Source: Sisyra terminalis
Lineage: Eukaryota > Arthropoda > Insecta > Neuroptera > Sisyridae
Assembly (NCBI GenBank): GCA_958496175.1
Contig: OY292279.1
Span: 9,858,001 to 9,922,000, forward strand
Reading direction: 5' to 3'
DNA: 64,000 bases
Shown one piece after another: positions 34,400 through 45,535 of this stretch. The position numbers and the translations under genes are program-made. The notes beneath the pieces are model-generated. The model saw only the letters and a list, made by a program, of their open reading frames with translations. It was not told the DNA's origin and did not search any database. The stretch's first letter is position 1. Every line of letters begins with the position of its first letter.

Positions 34400-34800
34400 T
34401 GTAAAGATAAAATTTTCAAATGTATTTATTTTTATATACTTTTTGCTTTTGGAATCCCTTTAGTTCTTCGTGATTTGATCTACAAAGATCTACAGGGATT
34501 TAATTAACTAAAATTTGTTTTCCTCATTTTCACAAATATGCACTTAGCATTTTTTACACTAAAATACCATTTATAACTAGTAAAAAAAAATCAAATGAAA
34601 TTTGATCTGAATTATCAGACACCAATTACACTAATAATTGGGTACTGTTTACAGAAACGGAAGAGAAATTATAGATTAAGTTAAATCATTTAATTTTCAT
34701 CGGGGAAACTTATGAAATAAATATAAGCAAATAAAAGTTAAAAGTTATACGAAAATCGAAGATCTTTGTATCAAAACGAAATTTTCATTGTCACTGAAGA
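34400..34800 (+). repeat. Dispersed repeat, second copy at 19340-19735
   Basis: The two copies align over about 360 bp with TACTAATAATTGGGTACTGTT-type words (kept to 20 here: CTAATAATTGGGTACTGTT) and AAGTTAAAAGTTATA. In both places a palindrome-family A sequence lies close downstream. It is probably part of the same non-LTR element as the neighbouring RT relics. Confidence 0.65.
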
Positions 34801-34802
34801 TT

Positions 34803-35618
34803 AGAATGATTTTTTTTTTGATTTTTTTTGGTCCCATCGTGAAATTTTGTTGGAGATACCAAAAAAAAAAAATCCTGAAAGTTTGAGCCCATAATATTAA
34901 TTTTAAGTCCTCGACCAAGACGTGTAAAGATTTCCCATTGAAAATACACGAAAACTCTGATTTTTATTTTAAAATTTCTATATCTCAGCGGCATTTCATG
35001 GGATCGCTTTTACCGAAGATGGTTTTTTCTCAGAATTAAACGCTCTACAAAAGTGCCCATTGCGACAAAGTCGTAACTCACACCGGTGAGGTAGTACGGG
35101 CCACTGAACCTGATTTTTCCATAAAATTCGCGTTTTTTTTGCATTTATCTCGTAAATAACAAGAGCTACGGAAAAATTATAAATAAAAAACTTGTAGAAA
35201 ATTTGATTTCCTACAAAAAAGTTTTTGTAGATCAAATCGCTAAGATCAATATTAAACGAGATATTAAGCCTTGAATTGATTTTTCTGTGAAATTTTTGCC
35301 GATCATTGATTTAAACTTATAAATTGATATAAAAAAAATATATTGGTATAAACTTAATATCTTGTTTAATATTGATCTTAGCGATTTTGTCTACAAGAAC
35401 TTTTTTGTAGGAAATCAAATTTTCTACAAGTTTTTTATTTATATTTTTTCCGTAGCTCTTGTTATTTACGAGATAAATGCAAAAAAAACGCGAATTTTAT
35501 GGAAAAATCAGGTTCAGTGGCCTGTACTACCTCACCTGTGTGAGTTACGACTTTGTCGCAATGGGCACTTTTGTAGAGCGTTTGGGACCAAAAAAAGTAA
35601 AAAAAAAATCACCCAACT
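34803..35618. mobile_element. Palindromic element family A, nearly complete copy
   Basis: The left arm (34803 to about 35275) and right arm (about 35350-35618) are inverted repeats meeting at a short AT-rich loop near 35310. Shared arm words include CTACCTCACCGGTGTGAGTT, AAGTGCCCATTGCGACAAAG and TTATCTCGTAAATAACAAG. Ends carry TGGGACCAAAAAAA followed by a run ending near ATCACCC. The right arm has lost about 190 bp present in the left arm (the part around the CTCGACCAAGACGTGTAAAG block). Frames of 67-106 codons inside are mirrored on both strands and show no transposase motif. It is a hairpin-forming non-autonomous element with relatives at 3443, 20220 and, more distantly, 39922. Confidence 0.85.
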
Positions 35619-35639
35619 GAAGATGGAAAATCCTACAGT

Positions 35640-36410
35640 AAAGTTTAAGAACTATTGCTACAGTGAAAATTTCATTCAATAATAAAAAGCAGTTAGTTAC
35701 TTAAGTGCTAATCAGTAGAGAGTGTTATTATATGGATGGAAAATCAGGACCTTTAGAAAACAAGAAAAGAAAAAAAGATCTGTAGAGCTTTAAAGTGTAG
35801 TGCTGGTGATTACAAGGGATAATTAATTTAACTAATTAAGCAAATTATTTTAAATTTTTTTCCATGAAAATCAAAATTGATTGAAAAGATTAATGTCAAA
35901 TTTTAATTTGAATCAGAAAGTAGTTTTTTGTTTTTTAATAAAAAAAGATATCCATAGCACAAAGTTTGGAATACGAGTTTGACAAAGATTTCTTCGTATA
36001 CATCTTTCACTTTGACAAAGATATATATGAAGTCATGGATAAATAAAGCTTTGGAAGAATGTAGAGACTTATCAATGAGTAGAAAAAATAACAATGCTAT
36101 CAAATACGCTGACGACATGGAACTCTTGGTTAATATAAAATGGGTATTAAAAAATATAGAATAACTTAAATATGGAATATAAATTGAAGGATATCAAAAT
36201 TTATGAGTTTATTGAAGAGAAAATCAAACTGGAGTACATACTTAAAACGAAAAGAGCGACCTTATTAAAATATTTAGGGAAAATCTTCACCAAAGACCTA
36301 AAATCAACGGTTACCATTAAAATCAAAAATTATTACAGGAGAAATCTTATTCAACTATAGGAGAAATCAATTGATTTGAAAGTTAGATTTTAAAGCAGTC
36401 TTCGAAGTAT
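35640..36410 (+). pseudogene. Non-LTR reverse transcriptase relic with YADD box
   Basis: The plus-strand frame at 35979-36164 reads WINKALEECRDLSMS, then NNAIKYADDMELL, the catalytic YADD box of reverse transcriptase with its usual upstream helix. The next frame, 36172-36360, reads LLKYLGKIFTKDLKS and then IKNYYRRN, matching the FKYLGSIFTEDG thumb motif of RTE/CR1-type elements. The two pieces are separated by a stop and frameshift. Upstream fingers motifs are not recognisable. A degenerate sister copy lies at 33760-34205. The downstream tail continues into 36411-37960. Confidence 0.8.
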
Positions 36411-37960
36411 TTATGGAGGGTAGCAATATACTGATTGGAATTTTAAGAAAAAAAGAAAGAAAAGAAGTCTCAAGGATAATAAGAAGAAAAGCTTAATAGA
36501 TGGATCACATTCTTAGAGAAAAATTATTATTACTTGATGTTGGAGAAACTGGAGATCCTTATGAAAAACATGAAGAACATGCAGGACTTATTAGTGAGAG
36601 GAATGGACTAGTAAAATAAATAAACCTTGCCAGGGATAGACTTAGCTGGAGGAAAGAATTTGATCACTCAGAATACAGAAAAAAAGAGAAGTAGATAATG
36701 CTATGAGAGATTGGGATTCAATTTCTTCTATAATTTTTTTGGGGAAAAATTTCTTAAATTATTAAAGCCAAAAGTATCAGAATCATTTCAAACCAAAGTT
36801 CATTGAAATTCACCCAAAAATAATCCCCTTATATTATCTGACAATTGGGGTACAAAAATTTACTCAACAGCTGCCTTATTTGGTGAAAATCTGTCAAACC
36901 TGAAAATTTTTCACTTGTATCTAAATTAAATAATGTTTAAATAGTAATTTGTTCTAAAATTAAATTTTTGGTCCATTATTTGCATTAAATATAAACCAGA
37001 AACCTGAAACTTAAGAAATTAAGGAGGAAAATATTTGGACATCCTTGAAATGTAATGCTAAAGAAGAATGAAGGAAATTAGATGGATGGATTAAAGGGAT
37101 GGATTAAAGGGATCACATTCTCGAAGGAAACATTTTATAATTTAATTTTTTATGAAAGAAAATTAGAAGATTTCAAGAAAAAGGAAGTAAATGGGTTGAA
37201 ATCTTGGATTTAATTTCTGCGATTTTTGTTTTTTTGTTTGTTTGCCTAATTCAAGAATCATAGGTTTCTTTTAGCCGCCCTATTTTATGAAAATTTATCA
37301 ACTAAACCTGGAAATTGTTACTTTTATCTAAATTAAATAATGTTCAATTAGTAATTGGTTCTAGTAATAAATTTTTATTCCATTAGTGGCATTAAACATA
37401 AACCAGAAATCTGAAACTTAAGAAATCAAAATGGAAAATATTTGGATCCTTGAACTGTAATGCTAAAGAAGAATGAAGGAAATTAGATGGATGGATTAAA
37501 TGGGTCACGTTCTCAAAGGAAAAATTTTATAATAACAAAAATTGGAAGATTCAAAGAAAAAAGGAAGAAAACGGGTTGAAATCTTTGGTTGTTTGATTAA
37601 TTCAAGAATCAAATATTTCTTTTGCAATGTATTTCGATTGCAAAGCAATCGAAATACGTAGGTGGATAAATCACCAAAACTTTACTGAATAGTAGTGCAA
37701 TTTTTAAGTAATTATTTGATGGATTTAATTTATAAATTTAGTGCCGTAAACAATATATACCGTTCCTTGAAATATAATGCTAAAGAAGAATGAAGGCAAT
37801 AAGATGGATGGATTAAAGGGACCACATTCTCGAAAGAAAAATTTTATATTTTAATTTTGTATGAACGAAAAGTAGAATAATCTAAGACAGAAGGAAGAAA
37901 AAGGAATGAAATTTTTGGTTGTTTGACTGATTCAAGATTCATAGGCTTCTTTTGAAACAA
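36411..37960 (+). repeat. Tandem-repeated 3' tail of the same non-LTR element
   Basis: GCTAAAGAAGAATGAAGG recurs near 37058, 37462 and 37779, each followed by TAGATGGATGGATTAAA-type sequence and a GGTCACATTCTCGA-like phrase. In one frame the piece near 36490-36660 gives MDHILREKL and later LARDRLSWRKEF, like the C-terminal RWxGHxxR...ARDRxxWR region of non-LTR ORF2. The units are about 310-405 bp. A palindromic remnant of the hammerhead-like family (CGATTGCAAAGCAATCGAAA, at 37636-37655) sits in one unit and a weaker one near 37966-37985. Confidence 0.65.
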
Positions 37961-38440
37961 TTTTTGATTGCTTTGCAATCAAAATACGAAAATGTAATAA
38001 ATCATCAAACCTTTATTGAATAGTAATGCAATTTTAAAGTAATTATTTGATGGATTTTATTTATAAATCTAGTACCGCAAATAATATATACCGTTCAAAT
38101 AGTGTTGAGCCAATTTGAAATTGTTGCACCAATCATTCTCAATTGGAAACGTAAAAATCGTAAAACTGTAAAAGTTCAAACGCTATTTCTCAACAATAAA
38201 ATTATTATTTATTATTTTCCGTTACTGAAAATAAAAAAATTAAAATTTTTTCCTCAAACAAATAGAATTGTGGGCTCATTTAAATTTGAATGAATAGGCC
38301 ACGCATATTGAACAAAAAAAATTAAATCGAGGGAAATGGTTCAATGTATACACATATATATTGTCTATTTTCTGTTTATTAATAAAAAAAATCATTATAA
38401 TAAATACTTGAAATTAGTCATCAATAAAACATGTCGGTCA
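37961..38440. other. AT-rich DNA, no gene seen
   Basis: A 63-codon frame is present but is Lys/Ile-rich and unrecognised. Nothing else is supportable. Confidence 0.45.
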
Positions 38441-39560
38441 TATTGGCCAGGTTGCAGCCGTGCAATGATCGATGGGATTGGGGGGCAGAGGATCGAGAAA
38501 TAGATCGAACTAATTAGACTTGTAGACTTGGAAGACTAATTTGTCTTTGTCTTGCAGATTTCTTTTTGGATCTTTGGACCACATTGATGGTATAGGTGAG
38601 CAATGAAGGTGTTGATGAAAAATAAAATTCTAGTGTTTTTCTTTTGGATGTTTGGGTGTTTATATGTGTATATATGTAGATATAAGTCACCTTTTTGGTC
38701 AATGTATATTAATTTTTTGCTGAATTGTCTGGCATTTGGCCCGCGGACATTCGAATTTAATATTATGATAATAATATAAACATATTTGGTTTGAATGTGA
38801 TTGTGTTGGAAGTTGCGGACAAGTATTTGTCCAAATAAAAATAAACCGGGGCCCCCAGTAATTTGGACGGTCGGTCGGTCGGCGAATTTTCACGGCCATG
38901 GCCTACCCTAACTCCGGTGTCCTTAGTCAATGTCTGTAGGTCAGTGCAAGCATAACACATATAACCACTACAAACATCGCAAACACCAATACTTTTGCAC
39001 AATTGGCCATATGAAAACGTGTCGCGGTTTTTTTTTCTTCTTATTTTTTTTTCGCACACATTAGATCATCATGGAGATCAGCTCTAAGAGACGAAACGAA
39101 CCTCGTCAATATCAAAATTAGCAACGAAAATCGAATGGAAGGGGGCACCGCACCACTTGCACCCACCCCGCAGACCACCAAAAATATATTTTTAATTTTC
39201 GCCAGCGCAAAACGAATACAAAAAAAAAAGGAGCGATGAAGAGTAATAATAATAATAAGAAAAAAAATCATCGAATCACTTGCACTTTTTGGGATACGAG
39301 AGGTGAGGCTGGGGGGGTGGGTGGGTCGAAGCGATCGTTATCGTGGGCAAAAAATTTCGGGGTGACCTTGTAGAAATGTACAAACATCCACACACCAAAC
39401 ACAAATACTTATACAATTAGTTGTCTGTCGTCTGATTATTCATTTTCTCTTGCTATTATTGTTATTGGGTCTTTTTTTTTTTTGGTTGGTATTATAATTT
39501 AAATAAATAATGCACATTGCACATTCGAATTCATGTTATCTCAGATCTAAAATGTACCTC
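38441..39560. promoter_or_regulatory. GC-richer island, possible host-gene 5' region
   Basis: Repeats are absent here and composition is more balanced, with GGTCGGTCGGTCGG at 38869-38882, GGGGGGGTGGGTGGGTCG at 39312-39329 and several CpG-containing words. Short frames on the minus strand (60-98 codons) contain no known domain. It resembles the island at 29721-30850 in base composition. A transcript map would be needed to decide whether exons or a promoter lie here. Confidence 0.25.
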
Positions 39561-39921
39561 TTTAAATTTAACTTAATCGTTTTCAATTAAATGCACTATA
39601 TTTAAATAAATTTTATTTGGGCTAAATCTGCAAAAGTGTGAACAATTATTTCCATCTTTTGTTTAAATCTTTTCAATGATATATCACACAATTCTTTTTA
39701 AAGTATAGCTTTATAAGTAATTTAAGCTTTTAATGAGTGGAACACTGTATTAAATTATCAAATTTCCTTAAATTCGGTTCATCAGGTCTTTAGTTAAATG
39801 AAGACATACATACAGACACAAAATTTATAGAAAAGTAAATTTGAAATAAGGGCATCTATGAAAAAATATTCCCGTAAAATGGGATTAAAAATTTTTTAGT
39901 AGTTAAAATTTAATACATCAC
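39561..39921. other. AT-rich DNA, no gene seen
   Basis: Only short frames and A/T runs are visible between the island and the following palindrome. Confidence 0.45.
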
Positions 39922-40919
39922 TAGTATAACTATTAAACTGGACCAAAAAAAATGTTTTTTTTTTTTTGAAAAGTATATCGAACATATTGTTCAAGGTGAC
40001 AAAAAAAATATCGGGAAGATTTGAACCCTTAATATTAATTTTAAGAGGTCTATCATCTGTAATTTCGATTTTTTATTTGTGCTTTCATTTTTGAGTCAAT
40101 GCTGTCAAACAATCAAGGTAAAAGAAATCATTTACACATATATTTATAGAAAACTAAATTCCCTACAAAAAATGTCTCTTTAAAAATTTTTGCCAGACAC
40201 GCCGTTTCCGAATAATCAAACTTTAAACATTGATATAATTTTTAGATTTGTTTTCTTTATTTTGGGTTTTTGTAACTAATGAACAATAAATACATAGAAA
40301 TGAACAATATAAATTCTTGAAGGGAATTTAATGCTCTACAAAAAAGGTCTCCTAACGTTTTTACATAAAATCACTCTTTCATAATTGGTTTAACAATTAA
40401 AAAAACAATTATTTAATGTTGCCTTCAACTTTAATTGTGAATAACTTGTGAAAAAATGATTTTATGTAAAAATGTTAGGAGACTTTTTTTGTACAGCATT
40501 AAATTCTCTTTAAAAATCTATATTGTTTATTTCTATATATTTATTTGTTCGTTAGTTATAAAAATCCAAAACAAAGAAGATAAATCTAAAAATTATATCA
40601 AAGTTTAAAGCTTGATTACTCGGAAACGGCGTGTCTGGCGAAAATTTTTAAGAGAAGTTTTTTGTAGAGTATTTAATGTTCTATAAATATATGTGCACAT
40701 AATTTTTTTTACTTTGATAGTTTGACAGCATTGACGCAAAAATGAAAGTACAAATAAAAAATCGAAATTAAAGATGATAGACCTCTTAATATTAATATTA
40801 AGAGCTCAAACCTTCCCGATATTTTTTTTTTTGGCCACCTTGAACAATATTTTCGATATACTTTTCAAAAAAAAAATAGTTAATCTTTTTGGCATAGTTT
40901 AATAACTATGCTTTAAGTT
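39922..40919. mobile_element. Near-perfect 1-kb palindrome, family A relative
   Basis: Two arms of about 480 bp are inverted repeats around an AT-rich centre near 40390-40440. Paired landmarks are GACACGCCGTTTCCGA with CGGAAACGGCGTGTC, AAGAGGTCTATCATCT with GATGATAGACCTCTT, and AAAAGTATATCGAACA with its complement near 40850. The subterminal order (TTTTTTGG, then a CCCTTAATATTAATTTTAAG block) resembles family A at 34803-35618, so it is probably a related subfamily. No frame beyond short ones is open, so the element is non-coding. Arms as long and as similar as this would form a strong hairpin as RNA or single-stranded DNA. Confidence 0.9.
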
Positions 40920-41147
40920 AAAAGATCATGCTGTATTTGTATTACAAACATTACACACTTGTTACTTCAAGCACAAAGAATTAATAAGGGTTTGTTTATT
41001 GGTTTTTCCCATCAGAGCCTTTTCATCCATAGGATCCAAATGTAAATCTAAACCATTCAGGACCCTATTCAAAAACACAAGAAAAAATTTCAGCAAAATC
41101 GGTGCAGCAATTTAGAAAAAGTTCAGTGATAAGCATACGTACACAAG

Positions 41148-41150
<3 letters not shown>

Positions 41151-41180
<30 letters not shown>
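41151..41180. repeat. (AT)n microsatellite
   Basis: An uninterrupted TA run of about 28 bases directly abuts the left end of the next foldback element. Confidence 0.9.
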
Positions 41181-41184
<4 letters not shown>

Positions 41185-41251
41185 ATGTGAAGGATATATC
41201 AGGATTTGGTAGACCAAACAAATTAGCAGTGTTTAACTTCATTTATTTCAA

Positions 41252-41292
41252 TTGCAACATTTCGTTGGTGTTATTCCAACTTCATCAGGCAA
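41252..41292 (-). ncRNA. Hammerhead-like motif, stem I TTGC/GCAA
   Basis: The minus strand has TTGC, CTGATGA, extra A, GTTG...CAAC as stem II, GAAA, ATGT and T as cleavage base, then GCAA. Stem I is four pairs and differs from the AGC/GCT copies at both sides. The ACGT palindrome has become ATGT, as expected from CpG decay. Confidence 0.5.
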
Positions 41293-41584
41293 CTTGTAAA
41301 TATTAGATAAAAACAAATAGTTCCATGATTCAAAACAAATTCATACTTAGGAGTCAGCACAAAAATGACAAAAACTACATAATAGTTATAGTATTATTAG
41401 TATAATTTTAATTGCTGTCAATTGTAATTTTATAATGATCTATTAATATTAATGTTTTAACCACAGCTACTGGTAATTGACATACCAATATTGTATTTTA
41501 ACTCCGCTTTATTTCACCAACAAGTCTGGCGAATAAATTTGTTTAAAATCATGGGACTATATGTTTTTATCTATTATTTGCATG

Positions 41585-41625
41585 TTGCCTGATGAAGTTG
41601 GAATAACATCAACGAAACATTGCAA
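41585..41625 (+). ncRNA. Hammerhead-like motif, stem I TTGC/GCAA
   Basis: The plus strand has TTGC, CTGATGA at 41589-41595, extra A, GTTG (41597-41600) pairing with CAAC (41610-41613), GAAA, ACAT and T, then GCAA. ACGT has become ACAT, again a CpG transition. It is the inverted partner of 41252-41292. Confidence 0.5.
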
Positions 41626-41697
41626 TTGAAAAAAATGAAGTAAAATACTGCTAATTTGTTTGATCTACCACATCCTGTTATATCCTTCACATTATAC

Positions 41698-42982
41698 ATC
41701 GATTTTGACCTGTAAGAATGGAAAAAAAAATATATTTATAAAGATTTATACTTTTTGAGACGCATCTGGATAATTTCATGGTACTGATTTAAAAGAGTAT
41801 TAACTAGTTATTAAAAAATCAAGAAATTTTCAACTAAAATCAAAGCAATAAAATAATAGCTTGAAATTTTTCACCATTAATGTCCGATAATAACGACTGA
41901 ATTGCTGATATTCGTGAATAATTAGGTCTAGGTTATATTTTCAAAGTAATTTTATGAAACTTTAAAGTGCATTATTTAATTGATATCAGAGAAAACTTAT
42001 GTTTTTTTTTTTCAAATGTGTGTTACTGTTATCAGAAAATTAAAGAGTTCAAATGAAAAATAGTGTCAAAGAATTTTCAATGTAATTGATTTTATATCAC
42101 AAATGATTTAGTGGAGATAATTAATATAATTAAACGCATTTAATGCCATAAATAATAAGTACTTGAAAGTTTTGATTAGATTTTAAGATAAATCCTTATA
42201 ACATTTGAAATTGATATACTATTTTCTCACCAATTGTTACCAACAATAGACCAAATACACTTGTTATAAAAATAGTAAAAATGTTTTATAAATGATCTAA
42301 GTTAATATCAAAACATAATGTAGATGATAATTTTTAATTTTACTAGTTGAAAATTATGAAAAAATGCCTAAGAGATGCTGCTATTTGCCTAGCATTTAAA
42401 TGACGTCACAGTACAGTAACTTTAAAATTCCATTGACGTTTTCTGATGACAAATTTAAACACAAACCGTTAAGATGTTTAAATTGTGCAAACCAAATGTT
42501 AATGATTGAAATCATTTACAATATTTGAAATTTAATGAGGCTAGGTAAATTTTTTTACACTTCGTTAATGTTTTAAAGAAAATTATGTTAATATTCCCTT
42601 TTGGAGTCACTTTACAATTCGTTAATTGAGCAGAGAAGTAGGAAAATATTTTGCTTCTAATAGTTACAGAGAAGATTAAAGTCTGTTAATCTTCTGAGTC
42701 TAGCGTTTATATATTTTTATATGATACTATATCAAAATTATAACAAAATCGGTTCACATATTGTTGAGAAAAAAACATTTTCTGATTTATCATTTTTTTC
42801 AATTAATTCACAAGTTAAAGGGCATAGAAATCTGAAACTTGGAGTATGAAATGGATTATTTTTTTAGTACCAAAATACCATCCAAGAATGGTCTAAATAC
42901 CTTTCTGGAGTCGATTTTTTATTGTAATCGTCCTATGGCCCAGTATTGACAGTTAGAAGCAAGGTGAAACTATTTAGAAGCA
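41698..42982. other. Long AT-rich unique stretch
   Basis: No gene, tandem repeat or palindrome is recognised in these 1.3 kb. Frames are very short on both strands. Confidence 0.5.
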
Positions 42983-43304
42983 GTGTATATAGGATATATT
43001 GCGGTCCAATTTATGTAGTATAATTTAATATAATAATATATAAAAATCATACCATAAACATAAATTTGAAGAGAAATTCAAACAAAAATATTCGTGACGT
43101 ATTGCCCAGATACGTATTTCGATTGCCAAGCAATCTTCCTCAGTGGTCATCAAGTAGTTTGGATCACTCCGTAACTGCTTTGATGATTCACAATTATATT
43201 ATATTATTATATATTATTATATATTGTTATATACAATTATATATTATTATATTGAATTATACTACATAAATAGGACCGCAATATATCCTATATATTGTAT
43301 ACAC
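42983..43304. mobile_element. Foldback element with one intact hammerhead-like motif
   Basis: The left end GTGTATATAGGATATATTG (and following GCGGTCC) pairs with the right end GGACCGC, AATATATCCTATATATTG and TATACAC; arms are about 45-50 bp. The centre has the motif on the minus strand, CACTCCGTAACTGCTTTGAT-type sequence and a TATTATATA-rich stretch. A left-half copy without the right arm lies at 56972-57190 at high identity. Confidence 0.85.
43106..43146 (-). ncRNA. Hammerhead-like motif, ATACGTAT type, intact
   Basis: The minus strand shows stem I CCA/TGG, CTGAGGA (43137-43143), extra A, a perfect 6-bp stem II GATTGC/GCAATC with loop TTG (43121-43135), GAAA (43117-43120), the 8-nt self-complementary ATACGTAT as candidate dimeric stem III, and C as cleavage base before TGG. 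This is the best-preserved copy of its type. Confidence 0.6.
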
Positions 43305-45038
43305 AGTATAACTGTTCAAAGTCAGCGAAAAAATCTTATTTTGATTATTTAGAAGCATAAAGTAAATTCATATCTTAAATCCTAGTATCGTTATCTTCTT
43401 TTATCCAAGAAATCACAGAGATTAAAAAAAATTAATCATTTCCACCTGATTATATAAAAATAGTTAAGTTTATTATACTAAAGACATATTCAGCATATAA
43501 AGTTGTGTAAATTATTGTAGAAAAATAAACCGTTCTTAATTTAAAGACATCAAACATAGGCTTAATGTTTTCTTAATACTTATTTAATATCAAATAAACC
43601 GATTTATGCAATCATGTATTTTCCTGTTTCGATTAATTTTTGACTGATTTTATTGATTTTGATAATAACTCAAAAATTAATGGTTGATAAGGTTTCACTT
43701 AGTAAAACTTTTACGTAAAATAGAAATAAATATTCAAATTTGACTGAATATTTGTTTTTCAGAGAAATTAGTGAATCAATTTTATGGTTTTTATGATATA
43801 TGTCTTAGGAATTTTCTTTAAAGTTATTACACAGTATTAAATCATTAAAGAATTGGCATTCTTGGTCAATATACCGTTTGGATTTTAAAGTTTTAAAAGT
43901 CTTATAGCGACCGAAAAATTTTGTATTTTTGTCAATTAATAGATTGAATCTTAGTAAATCGAAGATTTACTAAGAAAAGCTATATCACTTATACTTTTGA
44001 AGAATTTTTGTTGGTATATTGTTGAATTCGGTGTACTCTTGAATTCATCCCTTGCTGAATAGTAACGGAGTTAAAGTTTGTTGATTTCCTGATGATCAAT
44101 TAGCATTATTTAAGAAAATTTCTTCAAAGTTTCGAAAAACATCCTTTCTTACTTATTCGTATAATTCTTAATCTACAAATGATTTTCCAAAAAACAAAAA
44201 TCATATGCCAGTCGATATCGCTTGGAAGTAGGAAGAAGAAATGAATATGATTTTTTTTTCAAAATTACAGTATATATTTTCCTCATAAAATTAGGTGGTT
44301 TCTCAACAATTGAAATTATAGATATACTGGTTCTAAAGAGGCAGGGAATGATCAACTAGATCGAAAGCTGCAATATCCTGAATTCAGGAAATTAAGCGGA
44401 TAATTGTCCTAGCAGATATATGACTACAGTGTAGAAAAAAAAACCTACGTATTTCGGTTGTGATTTTCAATGACATTATGAATATTGATATGGAATCTGA
44501 GGATAATATATTATAATAGAACTCCAATAACTTATGTGTATTTTTTGGATATTATTAATTTAATTCATTTTTCTCACGTTACCTTTGAAAGTTTCCCTGA
44601 AAATCCAGGAAGTTTTTGAAGAATATCAATTAATATTTCACTTTAAAACAGATCAATAATTTTTGAAGACCAAAATTAATCCATCGTCATTATTTAATGC
44701 CTTTAATGAAGCGGCAAAATATCGAAAAAAAGCCAAACCTTAACTATGAATTTTCTACTCTTTTTGAAGAGGGAATTCCATTTAATTTACATATAGTGCC
44801 TCATGATTTTTGGATCTTTGATCCATTGATAATCGTTCGTTAAAACCACCAGTCATATTAAGTATTCAGAACTAAATTTAGATTTATTTTAGTATTAATC
44901 TTTCATCCACTACAATGATTTACAGTAAACTTTCGATTATCCGGATTATATGGAATCATAGATTCCATCCCAGAATCATAGATTCCTTAATAAGTAAGAC
45001 CATTAGCATGTAAAATCAATTCTGCTTTAGACATTAAA
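43305..45038. other. Long AT-rich unique stretch
   Basis: I see no gene or repeat in these 1.7 kb. A 60-codon minus-strand frame at 44173-44355 has no known domain. Confidence 0.5.
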
Positions 45039-45062
45039 ACCAATTTATTTTTGATATGTTGG

Positions 45063-45103
45063 TCAGATATGCATTTCGATTGCCAAGCAATCTTCCTCAG
45101 TGA
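45063..45103 (-). ncRNA. Hammerhead-like motif with compensatory stem I change
   Basis: The minus strand keeps CTGAGGA, extra A, perfect stem II GATTGC/GCAATC and GAAA. Stem I is TCA/TGA instead of CCA/TGG, a paired C-G to T-A change. The stem III palindrome is altered to ATGCATAT, so a shorter ATGCAT remains self-complementary. Confidence 0.55.
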
Positions 45104-45155
45104 TGAACAAGTAGTATTGGATCAAGTTCCAACAAATATATTTTTGATGTATTGC

Positions 45156-45196
45156 TCAGATACGTATTTCGATTGCCATGCAATATTTTTCAGTGG
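45156..45196 (-). ncRNA. Hammerhead-like motif, decayed
   Basis: The first core reads CTGAAAA and stem II has ATATTGC against GCAATC with a changed loop, while GAAA and ATACGTAT are intact. It is probably inactive. Confidence 0.4.
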
Positions 45197-45283
45197 TGAT
45201 CAAGCAGTTTTGAATCGTTCCGTAACTGCTATGTGATAAGCCTCTATATAACAGTTACGCAGCGATTCAAAACAACTTGATCA

Positions 45284-45324
45284 CCACTAAGAAAGATTGC
45301 TCAGCAATCAAAATACGTATTTGA
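45284..45324 (+). ncRNA. Hammerhead-like motif, decayed
   Basis: The first core reads CTAAGAA and the second AAAA instead of GAAA. Stem II GATTGC/GCAATC is still perfect with loop TCA. It is probably inactive. Confidence 0.4.
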
Positions 45325-45361
45325 GCAATATTTCAAAAGTAAATAAAAAATTACTTGATCA

Positions 45362-45402
45362 CTACTGAGGAAGATTGCTTGGCAAATGGAATAAGTATCT
45401 GG
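45362..45402 (+). ncRNA. Hammerhead-like motif, decayed second half
   Basis: CTGAGGA and the first half of stem II are intact, but the second half and GAAA region are changed (GCAAATGGAATAAGTATC). It is probably inactive. Confidence 0.4.
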
Positions 45403-45535
45403 GCAAAGCATCAAAAATATTTTTTTTTTGAACTTGTTCAAATTTATGTTTATACGTTACTTTGTTTAGTTATACTGCATATGAGTAGAATAAATTATGT
45501 ATTTTTGAAATAAATAATTATTTTATTGTAGAGTT

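Larger units (their letters stand above)
41181..41697. mobile_element. Foldback element with 170-bp arms and two hammerhead-like motifs
   Basis: Ends read TATAATGTGAAGGATATA and the inverted form ATATCCTTCACATTATA. Arms extend to about 41345 and from about 41525, with ATTAGATAAAAACA pairing with TTTTTATCTATTAT-like sequence. The motif lies mid-arm in both arms. The unpaired centre of roughly 180 bp is AT-rich and non-coding. Confidence 0.85.
45039..45421. mobile_element. Four-copy inverted cluster of hammerhead-like motifs
   Basis: Two tandem minus-strand motifs (45063-45103, 45156-45196) face two tandem plus-strand motifs (45284-45324, 45362-45402). Same-strand copies are about 80-93 bp apart. 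Flanks TTTTTGATATGTTGG on the left and AAAGCATCAAAAATA on the right also pair. The centre holds CGTAACTGCTATGTGATAAG-like sequence shared with 43170. Tandem same-strand motifs are the arrangement that would release a unit-length RNA if cleavage occurs. Confidence 0.85.
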
